NCBI GenBank assembly: GCA_964501415.1 | Contig: CAZCSL010000002.1 | Coordinates: 62,001-126,000 of the forward strand | Direction of reading: 5' to 3' | Source of the DNA: B1SED10-225 sp964501415 | Lineage (GTDB): Bacteria > Bacillota_I > Bacilli_A > Izemoplasmatales > Izemoplasmataceae | DNA length: 64,000 nucleotides | Shown here: positions 34,207-41,960 of the stretch, one piece after another | How positions within the stretch are numbered: position 1 is the first letter of the stretch | Layout of the letters: the number at the start of each line of letters is the position of its first letter | Program-made: the position numbers and the translations under genes | The notes under the pieces: model-generated | Database searches by the model: none | Told to the model about the DNA's origin: nothing | The model's input: only the letters and a program-made list of their open reading frames with translations

Positions 34207-34416
34207 CTATCCTTAACACGAAGATAAGGAATCCCCTTTAATCCAGTAGCGAGCCGTGATGGTGAAAGTCGGCACAATAAAGTGGGACGGACCTTTGAGT
34301 GGTACTAATTCTACCCGCTAGCTGCGTTAAAGCCAAGAGTGCTGGGAAACCAGAATTAAGGTGGTACCGCGGATATTTATTCGCCCTTAACGTTAATGCG
34401 TTAAGGGCTTTTTTAT
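34207..34416 (+). promoter_or_regulatory. T-box riboswitch upstream of trpS (Trp specifier UGG)
   Basis: The leader contains stem I with AGTAGCGAGCC and a specifier loop TTTGAGTGGTACTAATTC giving UGG (Trp), then the T-box AAGGTGGTACCGCGG at 34358-34372 and a terminator GCCCTTAACG/CGTTAAGGGC with a T run (34383-34415). Specifier and downstream gene agree, so uncharged tRNA-Trp should induce trpS. Confidence 0.95.
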
Positions 34417-34438
34417 TTTAATAATGGGAGTGATTCAA

Positions 34439-35434
34439 ATGAAACACATCGTATCAGGCATACAGCCTACAGGAAGCATCAATATTGGCACCTACCTTGG
34501 CAGCATCAAAAACTTTGTGGCTTTACAAAACCAATATAAAGACCATCATTTTTTCTTGTTTATCGCTGATTTACATGCGATTACCATTCCAAAGGACCGG
34601 TTGAAACTACGACAAACCATCAAAGAGTTAGCCGCGATTTATTTGGCGTGTGGTTTGAAAGAAGAGCGGCTGTCTTTGTTTATTCAATCAGAAATCCCCG
34701 CCCATTCACAGATGAGTTATTTACTACAATGTTTTACCTACATGGGTGAATTGGAACGGATGACACAGTTCAAGGATAAAGCTAAAAAGCAAACGGCCGT
34801 TAGTTCAGCGCTTTTTACTTATCCAGCGTTAATGGCGGGCGATATTTTGCTTTATGATGCTCAGTATGTTCCGGTGGGCGATGATCAAAAACAACACCTA
34901 GAACTGACAAGAGATTTAGCGCAAAGACTCAATACACGTATCGGAGACTTTTTCACCGTACCCAAACCTTTGATTCCAAAAGTTGGCGCAAGAATCATGT
35001 CTTTGAGTGATCCAACCGTTAAAATGAGCAAGTCAGATACCAATGTTAAATCTCGCATTGAGCTACTTGATGAGGATAACATTATAAGAAAACGTATCAT
35101 GTCTGCCGTAACAGATAGTGAAGGTAAGATATATTATGACAAAATCAAAAAACCGGGTTTATCTAACTTGATGACTTTGATGAGTGCCATTTCAAACCAG
35201 TCGATTAAAAACATTGAAGCACAGTATAAAGACCAAAGCTATCAAACATTTAAAGAGGATTTGGCCGCTTTAATCATCGAACACTTAAAACCTATTAAGG
35301 AAAAATATCATGCATTGATAAAGTCAGATAAACTTGATCAAATACTCGATAAAGGTAAAATGGAGGCAGAAAAAATAGCTTACAAAAAAATTATGAAGTT
35401 TAACCATAAATTAGGATTAGGTAGAAAAAAATAA
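34439..35434 (+). CDS. trpS: Tryptophanyl-tRNA synthetase
   Basis: Class I synthetase charging tRNA-Trp. The 331 residues contain the HIGH-equivalent signature QPTGSINIGTYLGSI and the KMSKS loop LSDPTVKMSKSD (about 195). GGGAGTG precedes ATG 34439; the longer frame to 34424 lacks a site. A Trp T-box precedes it and a strong terminator follows. Confidence 0.97.
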   Translation: MKHIVSGIQPTGSINIGTYLGSIKNFVALQNQYKDHHFFLFIADLHAITIPKDRLKLRQTIKELAAIYLACGLKEERLSLFIQSEIPAHSQMSYLLQCFTYMGELERMTQFKDKAKKQTAVSSALFTYPALMAGDILLYDAQYVPVGDDQKQHLELTRDLAQRLNTRIGDFFTVPKPLIPKVGARIMSLSDPTVKMSKSDTNVKSRIELLDEDNIIRKRIMSAVTDSEGKIYYDKIKKPGLSNLMTLMSAISNQSIKNIEAQYKDQSYQTFKEDLAALIIEHLKPIKEKYHALIKSDKLDQILDKGKMEAEKIAYKKIMKFNHKLGLGRKK

Positions 35435-35461
35435 AAAAGAATCGAAGCGATTCTTTTTTTT
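35433..35461 (+). terminator. Intrinsic terminator of trpS
   Basis: AAAAAAGAATCG, loop AAG, CGATTCTTTTTTT: a long stem with T run directly after the stop. Confidence 0.9.
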
Positions 35462-35526
35462 ACACAACAAAAACTGGGCACCTTGCGGTGCTATAACGCG
35501 CATTACAAAAAGCGGTCAAAAACCGC

Positions 35527-35787
35527 TTAGTTTACATTTAATTCCTTGATGTGCTTAGCGATGGCCTCCATCGCTTCAGCTTCATCTTCACCTTCTATTT
35601 CTATTTCAACTAAGGACCCTCTGTCGATGCCTAAAGATAGCACACCCATAATCGATTTTAAATCTACGGTCTCACCCTCATAACGCAAAATAATCGAGGC
35701 TTTAAACTGGTTGGCCTTACTGACGAGGGTTGTCGCTGGCCGGGCGTGCAACCCTTGTTCGTTCGAGATAACAAATTCCTTCTTCAT
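35527..35787 (-). CDS. ptsH: Phosphocarrier protein HPr
   Basis: PTS phosphocarrier of 86 residues with the phosphorylated His in QGLHARPATTLV (about His15) and the regulatory Ser in LKSIMGVLSLG (about Ser46), so HPr kinase control is possible. The chosen ATG 35787 has AAGGA 9 bases upstream; the open frame extends further but without support. ptsI is not adjacent. It starts one base after the stop of the EIIB-like gene, indicating translational coupling. Confidence 0.96.
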   Translation of the reverse strand: MKKEFVISNEQGLHARPATTLVSKANQFKASIILRYEGETVDLKSIMGVLSLGIDRGSLVEIEIEGEDEAEAMEAIAKHIKELNVN

Positions 35788-35788
35788 T

Positions 35789-36130
35789 TCAACCATTCCT
35801 TTCGAGTTTAAGGCTTTCATAAACCTTGTCATTGTCGGTAGGGTAATAAAATTTTATGATTGGTCCCACAACGTTAATGCCTACGGCGCCGGTTTCTTTT
35901 AAGGCTTGTAAATTGCATTGTTTAACATCATGGGTTTTCACAACGATTTTATGGCGGCTGTACTCAATGGTGTCGATGTTGTCTTTTCCGATGGCTTGAA
36001 GAATGTGCTTAGTATCAACTGAAAGATTTGACTCATCTTTCTTTCGCTTGGTTAGTATAACGATGAACCCTATTAAAACCACAACGATGGCTGCGATGAT
36101 AAGGTAATGTGTAAGTGTCAACGCCCCCAT
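35789..36130 (-). CDS. Membrane-anchored PTS EIIB-like protein lacking the phosphocysteine
   Basis: A 113-residue protein: one N-terminal membrane helix (YLIIAAIVVVLIGFIVIL), a basic stop-transfer (TKRKKDE), then a glucose-type EIIB fold: HILQAIGKDNIDTIEYSRHKIVVKTHD, LKETGAVGINVVGPIIKFYY. In true EIIB the segment around NIxxVDxCxTRLRV carries the phosphorylated cysteine; here Ser (EYSRHKI) occupies that place. It is probably non-catalytic and could bind or sense HPr or EIIA. Coupled to ptsH with a one-base gap; GAGGTG precedes ATG 36130. Confidence 0.75.
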   Translation of the reverse strand: MGALTLTHYLIIAAIVVVLIGFIVILTKRKKDESNLSVDTKHILQAIGKDNIDTIEYSRHKIVVKTHDVKQCNLQALKETGAVGINVVGPIIKFYYPTDNDKVYESLKLERNG

Positions 36131-36205
36131 CTAATTCACCTCTTTAAAACGCTTTCAGATACTGCTATTTTAACACAAATCATTTATTTTTGAAACGATT
36201 TCGTG

Positions 36206-36211
36206 TATAAT
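36206..36211 (+). promoter_or_regulatory. -10 box of the GNAT-ppa-osmC group
   Basis: TATAAT 42 bases upstream of the GNAT gene start; TTTATT at 36183-36188 (17-bp spacing) is a weak -35. Confidence 0.5.
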
Positions 36212-36252
36212 GTGACAAAAGATTTTACTTTTTTTCATAAGGAAGTGATCCG

Positions 36253-36666
36253 ATGAAAGTCATCATTGCTAAGGACCAAAAAAGCTTGTTAGATCATTTC
36301 TACATTCGGGGACAAGTCTTTATCGTTGAACAAAACATCGATTGGACTTTGGAGTTTGATGATTGGGATTATGACAGCGTCTTGTTTAATCTTTATGACC
36401 AAACGCAAATCATTGGAGCGGCCAGACTATATAAAAACAAAGTAGGCCGCGTGGCGGTACTAAAAGAGCACCGTCATAAAAAAGCAGGTACCTTATTGAT
36501 GGAATTCTTAGAAGATTTTGCTAGAAACAACGGTATTAAAACCCTTGAGCTCGGTGCACAGACCTACATCATTCCCTTCTATGAATCTTTAGGATATGAA
36601 GCTTACGGTGAGATATTTTTGGATGCTGATATTGAACACCGAATGATGAGAAAAACGTTAGATTAA
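36253..36666 (+). CDS. GNAT family N-acetyltransferase (YjcF-like)
   Basis: A 137-residue GNAT. It begins VIIAKDQKSLLDHFYIRGQVFIVEQNI, typical of the ElaA/YjcF branch, then has RVAVLKEHRHKKAGTLLMEFLEDFA, where the loop for acetyl-CoA phosphates (RxxxAG) is recognisable, and FYESLGYEAYGEIF at the C-terminus. The substrate is unknown. AAGGAAGTG precedes the ATG; 37 bases separate it from ppa, so they may be co-transcribed. Confidence 0.85.
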   Translation: MKVIIAKDQKSLLDHFYIRGQVFIVEQNIDWTLEFDDWDYDSVLFNLYDQTQIIGAARLYKNKVGRVAVLKEHRHKKAGTLLMEFLEDFARNNGIKTLELGAQTYIIPFYESLGYEAYGEIFLDADIEHRMMRKTLD

Positions 36667-36703
36667 TTGAGACTAGCCAAACTATACCTATGGATGTGAT
36701 TAA

Positions 36704-37210
36704 ATGGACCGCGTTTTAGAAGCTATTATTGAAATCCCAATGGGCACAAAAAACAAATACGAAATTGATAAAAAAAGAAACCGCATCAAACTCGACCGAG
36801 TCTTGTATTCTGAGATGACTTATCCAGCAGAATACGGCTATATTGAGTATACGCTTGCCGAAGACAATGACCCCCTAGATATCTTGGTGATTGCCTCTAC
36901 AAAAACGTTTCCTGGATGTATTGTGGATGCGCGCATCATCGGTTCACTCGATATGATTGACAATGATGAAAAAGATCATAAAATCATCGCGGTGATGGAC
37001 AGAGATCCGAGATTTTCGCATATTCATAATATCGATGACATTCACGAACATATGAAACGAGAAATCAAGCACTTTTTTAGAACGTATAAGGATCTTCAAG
37101 AAAACAAGAAGGTAGAAGTTTACGATTTTCATGACAAAAAAAGAGCATTTGAGTTGATTGATGATTCGATTGAACGCTACAATAAACAACAAAAAAAGGA
37201 GACGTTATAA
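36704..37210 (+). CDS. ppa: Inorganic pyrophosphatase (family I)
   Basis: Hydrolyses pyrophosphate to phosphate, pulling nucleotide- and aminoacyl-forming reactions. The 168 residues carry IEIPMGTKNKYEIDKK, EYGYIEYT, the metal-binding AEDNDPLDILVI and MDRDPRF. The protein is of normal size. A GGATGTG lies upstream of ATG. The OsmC gene begins one base after its stop, so the two are coupled. Confidence 0.96.
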   Translation: MDRVLEAIIEIPMGTKNKYEIDKKRNRIKLDRVLYSEMTYPAEYGYIEYTLAEDNDPLDILVIASTKTFPGCIVDARIIGSLDMIDNDEKDHKIIAVMDRDPRFSHIHNIDDIHEHMKREIKHFFRTYKDLQENKKVEVYDFHDKKRAFELIDDSIERYNKQQKKETL

Positions 37211-37211
37211 T

Positions 37212-37607
37212 ATGGCCAATCATGTAAAAATGGTTTTTGATAACCAAATGCACGGCATTTTAACTGGACATCACGGTTCTTCACAGGTCGGACCTTCAGA
37301 AGGTGCTTTAGCCCCTTATGATATGGTTTTAGGCGGTTTAGGTGGCTGCCTCAATCACACATTTCAAACCATTTTAGATAAAAAGAAGATCAAAGTTCAT
37401 GGCGTCAATTATGCGATTGAAGGCATCAAACGTGAGGAAGTCCCCACAACCTTAAAACAAGTTGACATCGATGTTACCATCAATGGGGCCGATGAAGATA
37501 AAAAGTTGCAGATTGAAAAAGCGTTTGATTTAGCGACGAAGTATTGCAGTGTCTATCAGACTATCGCAAACGTTGCAAAGATGAATACTTCTGTTAAATT
37601 TAAGTAA
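37212..37607 (+). CDS. OsmC/YhfA family protein
   Basis: OsmC-like thiol peroxidase family member of 131 residues with the pattern PYDMVLGGLGGCLNHTF (first Cys near 46) and ATKYCSVYQTI (second Cys near 111), the pair used to reduce organic hydroperoxides. ATG 37212 follows AAGGAG; the open frame starting at 37158 overlaps ppa and is rejected. A terminator follows immediately. Confidence 0.87.
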   Translation: MANHVKMVFDNQMHGILTGHHGSSQVGPSEGALAPYDMVLGGLGGCLNHTFQTILDKKKIKVHGVNYAIEGIKREEVPTTLKQVDIDVTINGADEDKKLQIEKAFDLATKYCSVYQTIANVAKMNTSVKFK

Positions 37608-37632
37608 AGGAATCCTAGGATTCCTTTTTTTT
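37606..37632 (+). terminator. Intrinsic terminator of the OsmC gene
   Basis: AAAGGAATCC pairs with GGATTCCTTT around a TA loop, followed by a T run. Confidence 0.88.
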
Positions 37633-37635
37633 ATA

Positions 37636-37664
37636 CAAAAAAAGTACCTCGATGGAGGTACTTT
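37636..37664 (-). terminator. Terminator of the tRNA-Gly pair
   Basis: On the minus strand AAAGTACCTC, loop CATC, GAGGTACTTT, then a T run. It lies just downstream of the tRNA-Gly(GCC) gene. Confidence 0.88.
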
Positions 37665-37673
37665 GAAAACCAA

Positions 37674-37747
37674 TGGAGCGGGTGAAGGGGATCGAACCCT
37701 CGATTCCACCATGGCAAGGTGGTGTTTTACCACTAAACTACACCCGC
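37674..37747 (-). tRNA. tRNA-Gly(GCC)
   Basis: 74 nt including an encoded CCA. Acceptor GCGGGTG/CACCCGC, D arm GTTTAGTGGTAAAAC, anticodon stem CCACC/GGTGG with loop TTGCCAT (anticodon GCC), T loop GGTTCGATCCC. Confidence 0.95.
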
Positions 37748-37765
37748 AATATACCTTAGCTAGAA

Positions 37766-37839
37766 TGGAGCGGGTGAAGGGAATCGAACCCTCACTATCA
37801 GCTTGGAAGGCTGAGGTTCTACCTTTAAACTACACCCGC
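37766..37839 (-). tRNA. tRNA-Gly(UCC)
   Basis: 74 nt including CCA. Acceptor GCGGGTG/CACCCGC, anticodon stem TCAGC/GCTGA with loop CTTCCAA (anticodon UCC), T arm GAGGGTTCGATTCCC. It lies 18 bases upstream of the tRNA-Gly(GCC) gene, so the two share a transcript and together read all glycine codons. Confidence 0.95.
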
Positions 37840-37915
37840 TTGACTCATGCAAGCGTTAGTATCATACCATGAAAAGTTTTAGTATGTCAAGTACAAAAGT
37901 TGCTTTTTCATGTTT

Positions 37916-38836
37916 TTATTGTTTCATCAATACGCGCATTTTCGCACTGTGTGCTCGGTGATTTTTTTCTATTTCTTCTTCGCTTGGCTTAAGCAACTTT
38001 TTATCCGGCCAAACATACTCTGCTTGGACTTTGGGCATCATTGGTAACTCTTTGGGATAATGGATGGTCGCTTTATCTTTAAACAGTTGTTTGACTATTT
38101 TATCTTCTAACGATTGAAAGGTTATCACAACAATTCTACCCTTAGGATTTAAAAGCGTTAAAGCATCATTAATGGCTTTTTTTAAGACGTTTAACTCATC
38201 ATTTACTTCAATTCTAATCGCTTGGAATGTGCGTTTTGCGGGATGGCCCTTTGAACTCAATGCTTTTTGAGGCATGCTTTTTTTGATGATATCGACCAAA
38301 TCAAAAGTTGTAACAATGGCTTTTTCTTGGCGCGTTTTGACGATATTTTCTGCGATGCTAGGGGCAAATTTTTCATCGCCGTATCGATACAATATGTCTT
38401 TTAAGGCTTCGAAGCTATACTGATTAACAATCATTTGTGCGGTCTTTTCTTGACTTTGGTCCATGCGCATATCTAAGATTGCTTCATGACGATAACTAAA
38501 TCCTCTTTCTTGATCATCTAAATGAAAACTAGAGACCCCAAGGTCAAACAAAATTCCATCAATACCTGTAACGTTATGGGCTTTAAGTTGGTTTTTTAAA
38601 TCCGCAAAATTACCATGAAAAACCGTGATGAGCTCTTGATAAGACGCTAGTTTTTCTTGGGCTCTTCTCAAGGCATACTCATCTTGGTCAAAGGCATATA
38701 AATGACCTGTACTCAATTTCTTTACGATCGCTAAAGCGTGTGAGCCACCGCCTAAGGTCGCATCGACATAAATGCCTTTTGGGTTAATGGCTAATTGTTC
38801 AATCGCTTCATTGAGCATAACCGGTCTGTGTTCCAT
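37916..38836 (-). CDS. rsmH: 16S rRNA m4C1402 methyltransferase RsmH
   Basis: N4-methylation of cytidine 1402 in the decoding centre, SAM dependent. The 306 residues contain EHRPVMLNEAI at the N-terminus, YVDATLGGGSHALAI (SAM site), LFDLGVSSFHLDDQERGFSYR and VVITFQSLEDKIVK. ATG 38836 has AGGTG 8 bases upstream; GTG 38845 is rejected. rsmH is usually in the division/cell-wall cluster with mraZ and ftsL; here it follows rpmF alone. Confidence 0.95.
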   Translation of the reverse strand: MEHRPVMLNEAIEQLAINPKGIYVDATLGGGSHALAIVKKLSTGHLYAFDQDEYALRRAQEKLASYQELITVFHGNFADLKNQLKAHNVTGIDGILFDLGVSSFHLDDQERGFSYRHEAILDMRMDQSQEKTAQMIVNQYSFEALKDILYRYGDEKFAPSIAENIVKTRQEKAIVTTFDLVDIIKKSMPQKALSSKGHPAKRTFQAIRIEVNDELNVLKKAINDALTLLNPKGRIVVITFQSLEDKIVKQLFKDKATIHYPKELPMMPKVQAEYVWPDKKLLKPSEEEIEKNHRAHSAKMRVLMKQ

Positions 38837-38897
38837 CGCAATCACCTACCTTTAAATAAAAGAAAAACGCTTGAAAAAAGCGCTTCTTTTGAGGTTA

Positions 38898-39107
38898 TTA
38901 AGCTTCTGAGCTTTCTTCCTCTTCTTCTAAGATTGGTTCTTTGATGATTTCTCGTCCTTTGTAATGTCCGCATTCTTTACATACGCGATGGGCTAATTTC
39001 ATCTCGCCACAATTATCACATACCACCATGCCGGGTACAGATAATTTAAAGTGCGTACGGCGTTTGCGTTTTCTCATTTTGGACGTTCTTCTTTTGGGAA
39101 CTGCCAT
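38898..39107 (-). CDS. rpmF: 50S ribosomal protein L32
   Basis: The 69-residue product has the L32 pattern AVPKRRTSKMRKRKRRTHFKL and a complete zinc ribbon (CDNC, later CKEC). An acidic tail (EEEEESSEA) extends beyond the usual end. It follows yceD with 11 bases between, the standard yceD-rpmF pairing. Confidence 0.97.
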   Translation of the reverse strand: MAVPKRRTSKMRKRKRRTHFKLSVPGMVVCDNCGEMKLAHRVCKECGHYKGREIIKEPILEEEEESSEA

Positions 39108-39118
39108 GGCTGTGCCTC

Positions 39119-39592
39119 CTAACTTTTGTAGTCCTTCAATTTTGCTAGTTGTGGATTAACCTTCGGTTTTTCTTCGTGGGCTTCAGAATCCGTAAAATCG
39201 TCTAAAGCCTCTGCATCCGGATGGACAACACGCATAGGTTTTTCCAAGTATATATTAGACCATATTATAGGCGATAAGTCAATAGTTATTCCATCGATTA
39301 AACGATATTCGTCTCGTTTATCATAGCTGAATGTTTCGCGGACCGTAAAATCAAGTGGTAAGTTTACCGGTTTAAGCGTACGCGCGCATGCCACGATCAA
39401 GGTCGTTTTTATATGTAGGTCAAAATTGAATAACTCATCATCGCCATCGATTGACATTTCCCCTTTGACATTGACTTCATCAACGCCGATGACATCATCA
39501 TTTTTGGGGACAAAATCACTTAGGTCCAATGTCTTTTCAAAGGTCGGTTCCTGATGGATGCGTTTCTTAATTTGTGCGATTGTGAATTTCAT
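39119..39592 (-). CDS. yceD: YceD/DUF177 family protein
   Basis: A 157-residue protein of the DUF177 family implicated in 23S rRNA/50S assembly. The segment LIVACARTLKPVNLPLDFTVRETFSY shows the usual C-containing motif (CxR), with an acidic tail. ATG 39592 has GAGGTG upstream; the frame extends to 39691 without a site. A consensus promoter (39615-39643) stands just upstream, driving yceD-rpmF and perhaps rsmH. Confidence 0.88.
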   Translation of the reverse strand: MKFTIAQIKKRIHQEPTFEKTLDLSDFVPKNDDVIGVDEVNVKGEMSIDGDDELFNFDLHIKTTLIVACARTLKPVNLPLDFTVRETFSYDKRDEYRLIDGITIDLSPIIWSNIYLEKPMRVVHPDAEALDDFTDSEAHEEKPKVNPQLAKLKDYKS

Positions 39593-39614
39593 AATATCAC
39601 CTCTGGCCTTGTCA

Positions 39615-39643
39615 ATTATAAGGTCTATTTCCCTTAATGTCAA
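39615..39643 (-). promoter_or_regulatory. Consensus promoter of yceD-rpmF
   Basis: On the minus strand -35 TTGACA (39643-39638) and -10 TATAAT (39620-39615) both match consensus with a 17-bp spacer. It stands back to back with TATAAT at 39652-39657 on the plus strand for tmcAL. Confidence 0.88.
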
Positions 39644-39690
39644 ATATAAGGTATAATGATTATCAAGACTAGGGAAAGCGGGTTTTAACA

Positions 39691-40830
39691 ATGCGTATAT
39701 TAGGTCTTATCGTGGAATATAATCCACTGCATTTTGGACATCTTTATCACCTTGAAAAAGCGAAGGAAATCACACAGGCCGATCTCGTAATTGCGGTAAT
39801 GAGCCCCAACGTCGTCCAGCGTGGAGAATTTGCGTGTGTCGATAAATTTAAGCGTACCAAGTGGGCCCTAGAAGCCGGTATTGATTTAGTCATCGAGATG
39901 CCTAGTGTGTTCGTTTTACAAAATGCCGATATCTTTGCCAAAGTAGGCATTGATATTTTAAACCGCCTAAATGTTGAAACCGTCGTCTTCGGTAGTGAAA
40001 GTGGCGATTTATCTCATCTTAAAACCATCGCCGAGATTATGCGCACCGACGTTTATAACCAGCGAGTTAAAACGTTAATTAAAGAAGGATTTTCATATCC
40101 TACCAGTACCGATAAAGCGTTATCTGAACTGCTTTTTGATTCAAAACCGTTAAAGTCTAATGATATTTTAGGGGTTCAGTATCTACAAGCCATCTATGAA
40201 CTAAATGCAGCTATTAAACCAATGGTTATCAAGCGTAAAGATAGTGGGTATTATAGCGAACTAGCACGCGAACAAAACATTCAAAGCGCTACGGCCATTA
40301 GAAAAGCCTTTAAGGAGAAAGCTGATATAAGCTCCTATGTGCCAAATTACGTCTTTAAAAGTCTCGATCAAATGATTGACTTAGAAGATTTTGAGACCGC
40401 TATCCTTTATGCGTTAAAACAACATACCCCTCAGCGTTTAAACCGTATTTTCTCTTTTGATGACGGCCTTGAAAACCTCTTTTTACAACACCAAGAGGCC
40501 ACCTCCTTAAATGAATTAATCGAGCGTCTTCTGTCTAAACGCTTTACACATGCTAAGATCAAACGTGCGCTTATGCATATGTTATTACATATAGAAAAGG
40601 ACGATATCTTAGATTTTAACACCCCTTATATAAGAGTCTTGGGAATGTCTAAGCATGGACAACAATACTTAAATACCTTCAAAAAAGATACTACCTTACC
40701 GATTATCACAAAGATCAAAAAGGATAAACATCCCCTCTTAGAACTAGAATTGCGCATAAGCCGTATTTATGATATGGTCTACAAAAACGATTTGGTAAAA
40801 CAAGAACTAAAACCGGTGTTGATTTATTAA
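39691..40830 (+). CDS. tmcAL: tRNA-Met cytidine acetate ligase TmcAL (YlbM)
   Basis: Makes N4-acetylcytidine at the wobble position of elongator tRNA-Met using acetate and ATP. The 379 residues start with the nucleotidyltransferase fold MRILGLIVEYNPLHFGHLYHL including HxGH (HFGH), then SPNVVQRGEFACVDKFKRT, and have a helical C-terminal half. No strong ribosome binding site precedes ATG 39691. It is divergent from yceD and shares the promoter region. Confidence 0.92.
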   Translation: MRILGLIVEYNPLHFGHLYHLEKAKEITQADLVIAVMSPNVVQRGEFACVDKFKRTKWALEAGIDLVIEMPSVFVLQNADIFAKVGIDILNRLNVETVVFGSESGDLSHLKTIAEIMRTDVYNQRVKTLIKEGFSYPTSTDKALSELLFDSKPLKSNDILGVQYLQAIYELNAAIKPMVIKRKDSGYYSELAREQNIQSATAIRKAFKEKADISSYVPNYVFKSLDQMIDLEDFETAILYALKQHTPQRLNRIFSFDDGLENLFLQHQEATSLNELIERLLSKRFTHAKIKRALMHMLLHIEKDDILDFNTPYIRVLGMSKHGQQYLNTFKKDTTLPIITKIKKDKHPLLELELRISRIYDMVYKNDLVKQELKPVLIY

Positions 40831-40838
40831 CATTTTGT

Positions 40839-40867
40839 TTGAAAGCAAGGGGCATTTAACTTATAAT
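40839..40867 (+). promoter_or_regulatory. Promoter of mrp
   Basis: -35 TTGAAA (40839-40844), 17-bp spacer, -10 TATAAT (40862-40867). The -10 overlaps the ATG at 40866, so translation must start further down at 40884. Confidence 0.75.
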
Positions 40868-40883
40868 GCATATGGGTGATAAA

Positions 40884-41897
40884 ATGGATGAAAAACAAAA
40901 GATTGTAGCTGCTTTGGGCGATATAATTGATCCTACGAGTGAAAAAGCATTCAAGGATACCCAAGCGATAAAACATGTCGGCATTGAAAAGACCGACAGC
41001 AAAAAAACCGTTAGCTTATTGATTGCTTTGGAAAAAGTCGATGATAAAATAAAACAACAACTAAAAAGACAGATTGCTAAAGTGATTAAATTAGACATGA
41101 AATATCATGGTCTATCGGTTGATTTTGAATTACTAAAGAAAAGCGACAGTATTTTAAGTAAAGATAAAAATATAAGATATATCGGTATAGCGAGTGGTAA
41201 GGGCGGTGTAGGAAAGTCTACCGTCACAGCCAACCTCGCGATTGCACTTACAAGACTAGGCAAAAAGGTTGGCATCATCGATGCCGATGTTTATGGTAGT
41301 TCTATTCCAACCATCATGGATGTGCCTATCAGCATACCAAAAGCAGATGAAAACGAGAAGATTATCCCTTTTAACAAACTCGGTGTGGAACTCATATCTA
41401 CAGAGTTTTTCTTAAAATCTGACCAACCACTCATGTGGCGCGGTCCGATGCTTGGCAAAATGCTGAATCATTTTTTCTATGATGTTCGTTGGGATGACGA
41501 TTTAGAATATGTGCTAATTGATTTACCACCTGGTACAGGAGATGTGGCAATGGACATCCAAAAACTCATCCCTGAGTGTGAAATGATTATTGTTACCACA
41601 CCTCATAAAAGCGCTTCACACATCGCTGTAAAAGCGGGTTTTGCGGCGCAACAATTAGAACATAAACTCCTTGGCGTCGTGGAAAACATGAGCTTTTTCA
41701 ACCATAACGGAGAAACCTTAGAAATCTTTGGTCAAGGCGGCGGTAAAACGGTAGCCGATAAACTTAAGACCGATTTGTTACAACAAATCCCCATTGGTCA
41801 GCCGAAAACTGGACATCATAGTTTGTTTAAAATGACTGAAGAAATCGGGGTTATCTATTTAGGATTGGCCAACAAATTAATGAAAGAAGCATCCTAG
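40884..41897 (+). CDS. mrp: Mrp/NBP35 family iron-sulfur carrier ATPase
   Basis: P-loop ATPase that carries or inserts Fe-S clusters. The N-terminal 95 residues are a DUF59-like domain, then the deviant Walker A SGKGGVGKSTVTANLA (about 109-116), DADVYGSSIPT, and DLPPGTGDVAMDIQ. The CxxC cluster motif usually near the C-terminus of Mrp is not visible. ATG 40884 follows GGGTGAT and lies downstream of the promoter -10. A terminator follows. Confidence 0.9.
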   Translation: MDEKQKIVAALGDIIDPTSEKAFKDTQAIKHVGIEKTDSKKTVSLLIALEKVDDKIKQQLKRQIAKVIKLDMKYHGLSVDFELLKKSDSILSKDKNIRYIGIASGKGGVGKSTVTANLAIALTRLGKKVGIIDADVYGSSIPTIMDVPISIPKADENEKIIPFNKLGVELISTEFFLKSDQPLMWRGPMLGKMLNHFFYDVRWDDDLEYVLIDLPPGTGDVAMDIQKLIPECEMIIVTTPHKSASHIAVKAGFAAQQLEHKLLGVVENMSFFNHNGETLEIFGQGGGKTVADKLKTDLLQQIPIGQPKTGHHSLFKMTEEIGVIYLGLANKLMKEAS

Positions 41898-41919
41898 CCA
41901 CCAATTAGGTGGCTTTTTC
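41896..41919 (+). terminator. Intrinsic terminator of mrp
   Basis: AGCCACC, loop AATTA, GGTGGCT then TTTTT; overlaps the stop. Confidence 0.85.
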
Positions 41920-41930
41920 ATATCTATAAA

Positions 41931-41939
41931 TGCTATAAT
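41931..41939 (+). promoter_or_regulatory. Extended -10 promoter of the B12 sensor operon
   Basis: TGC TATAAT at 41931-41939, an extended -10, 22 bases before the start codon. The -35 region coincides with the mrp terminator. Confidence 0.6.
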
Positions 41940-41960
41940 TAACTATAAGGTGGTGAGTTT

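Noticed and set aside
39691..39950. Minus-strand frame of 67 codons inside tmcAL
   Set aside because: Shadow frame; tmcAL is strongly supported on the other strand.
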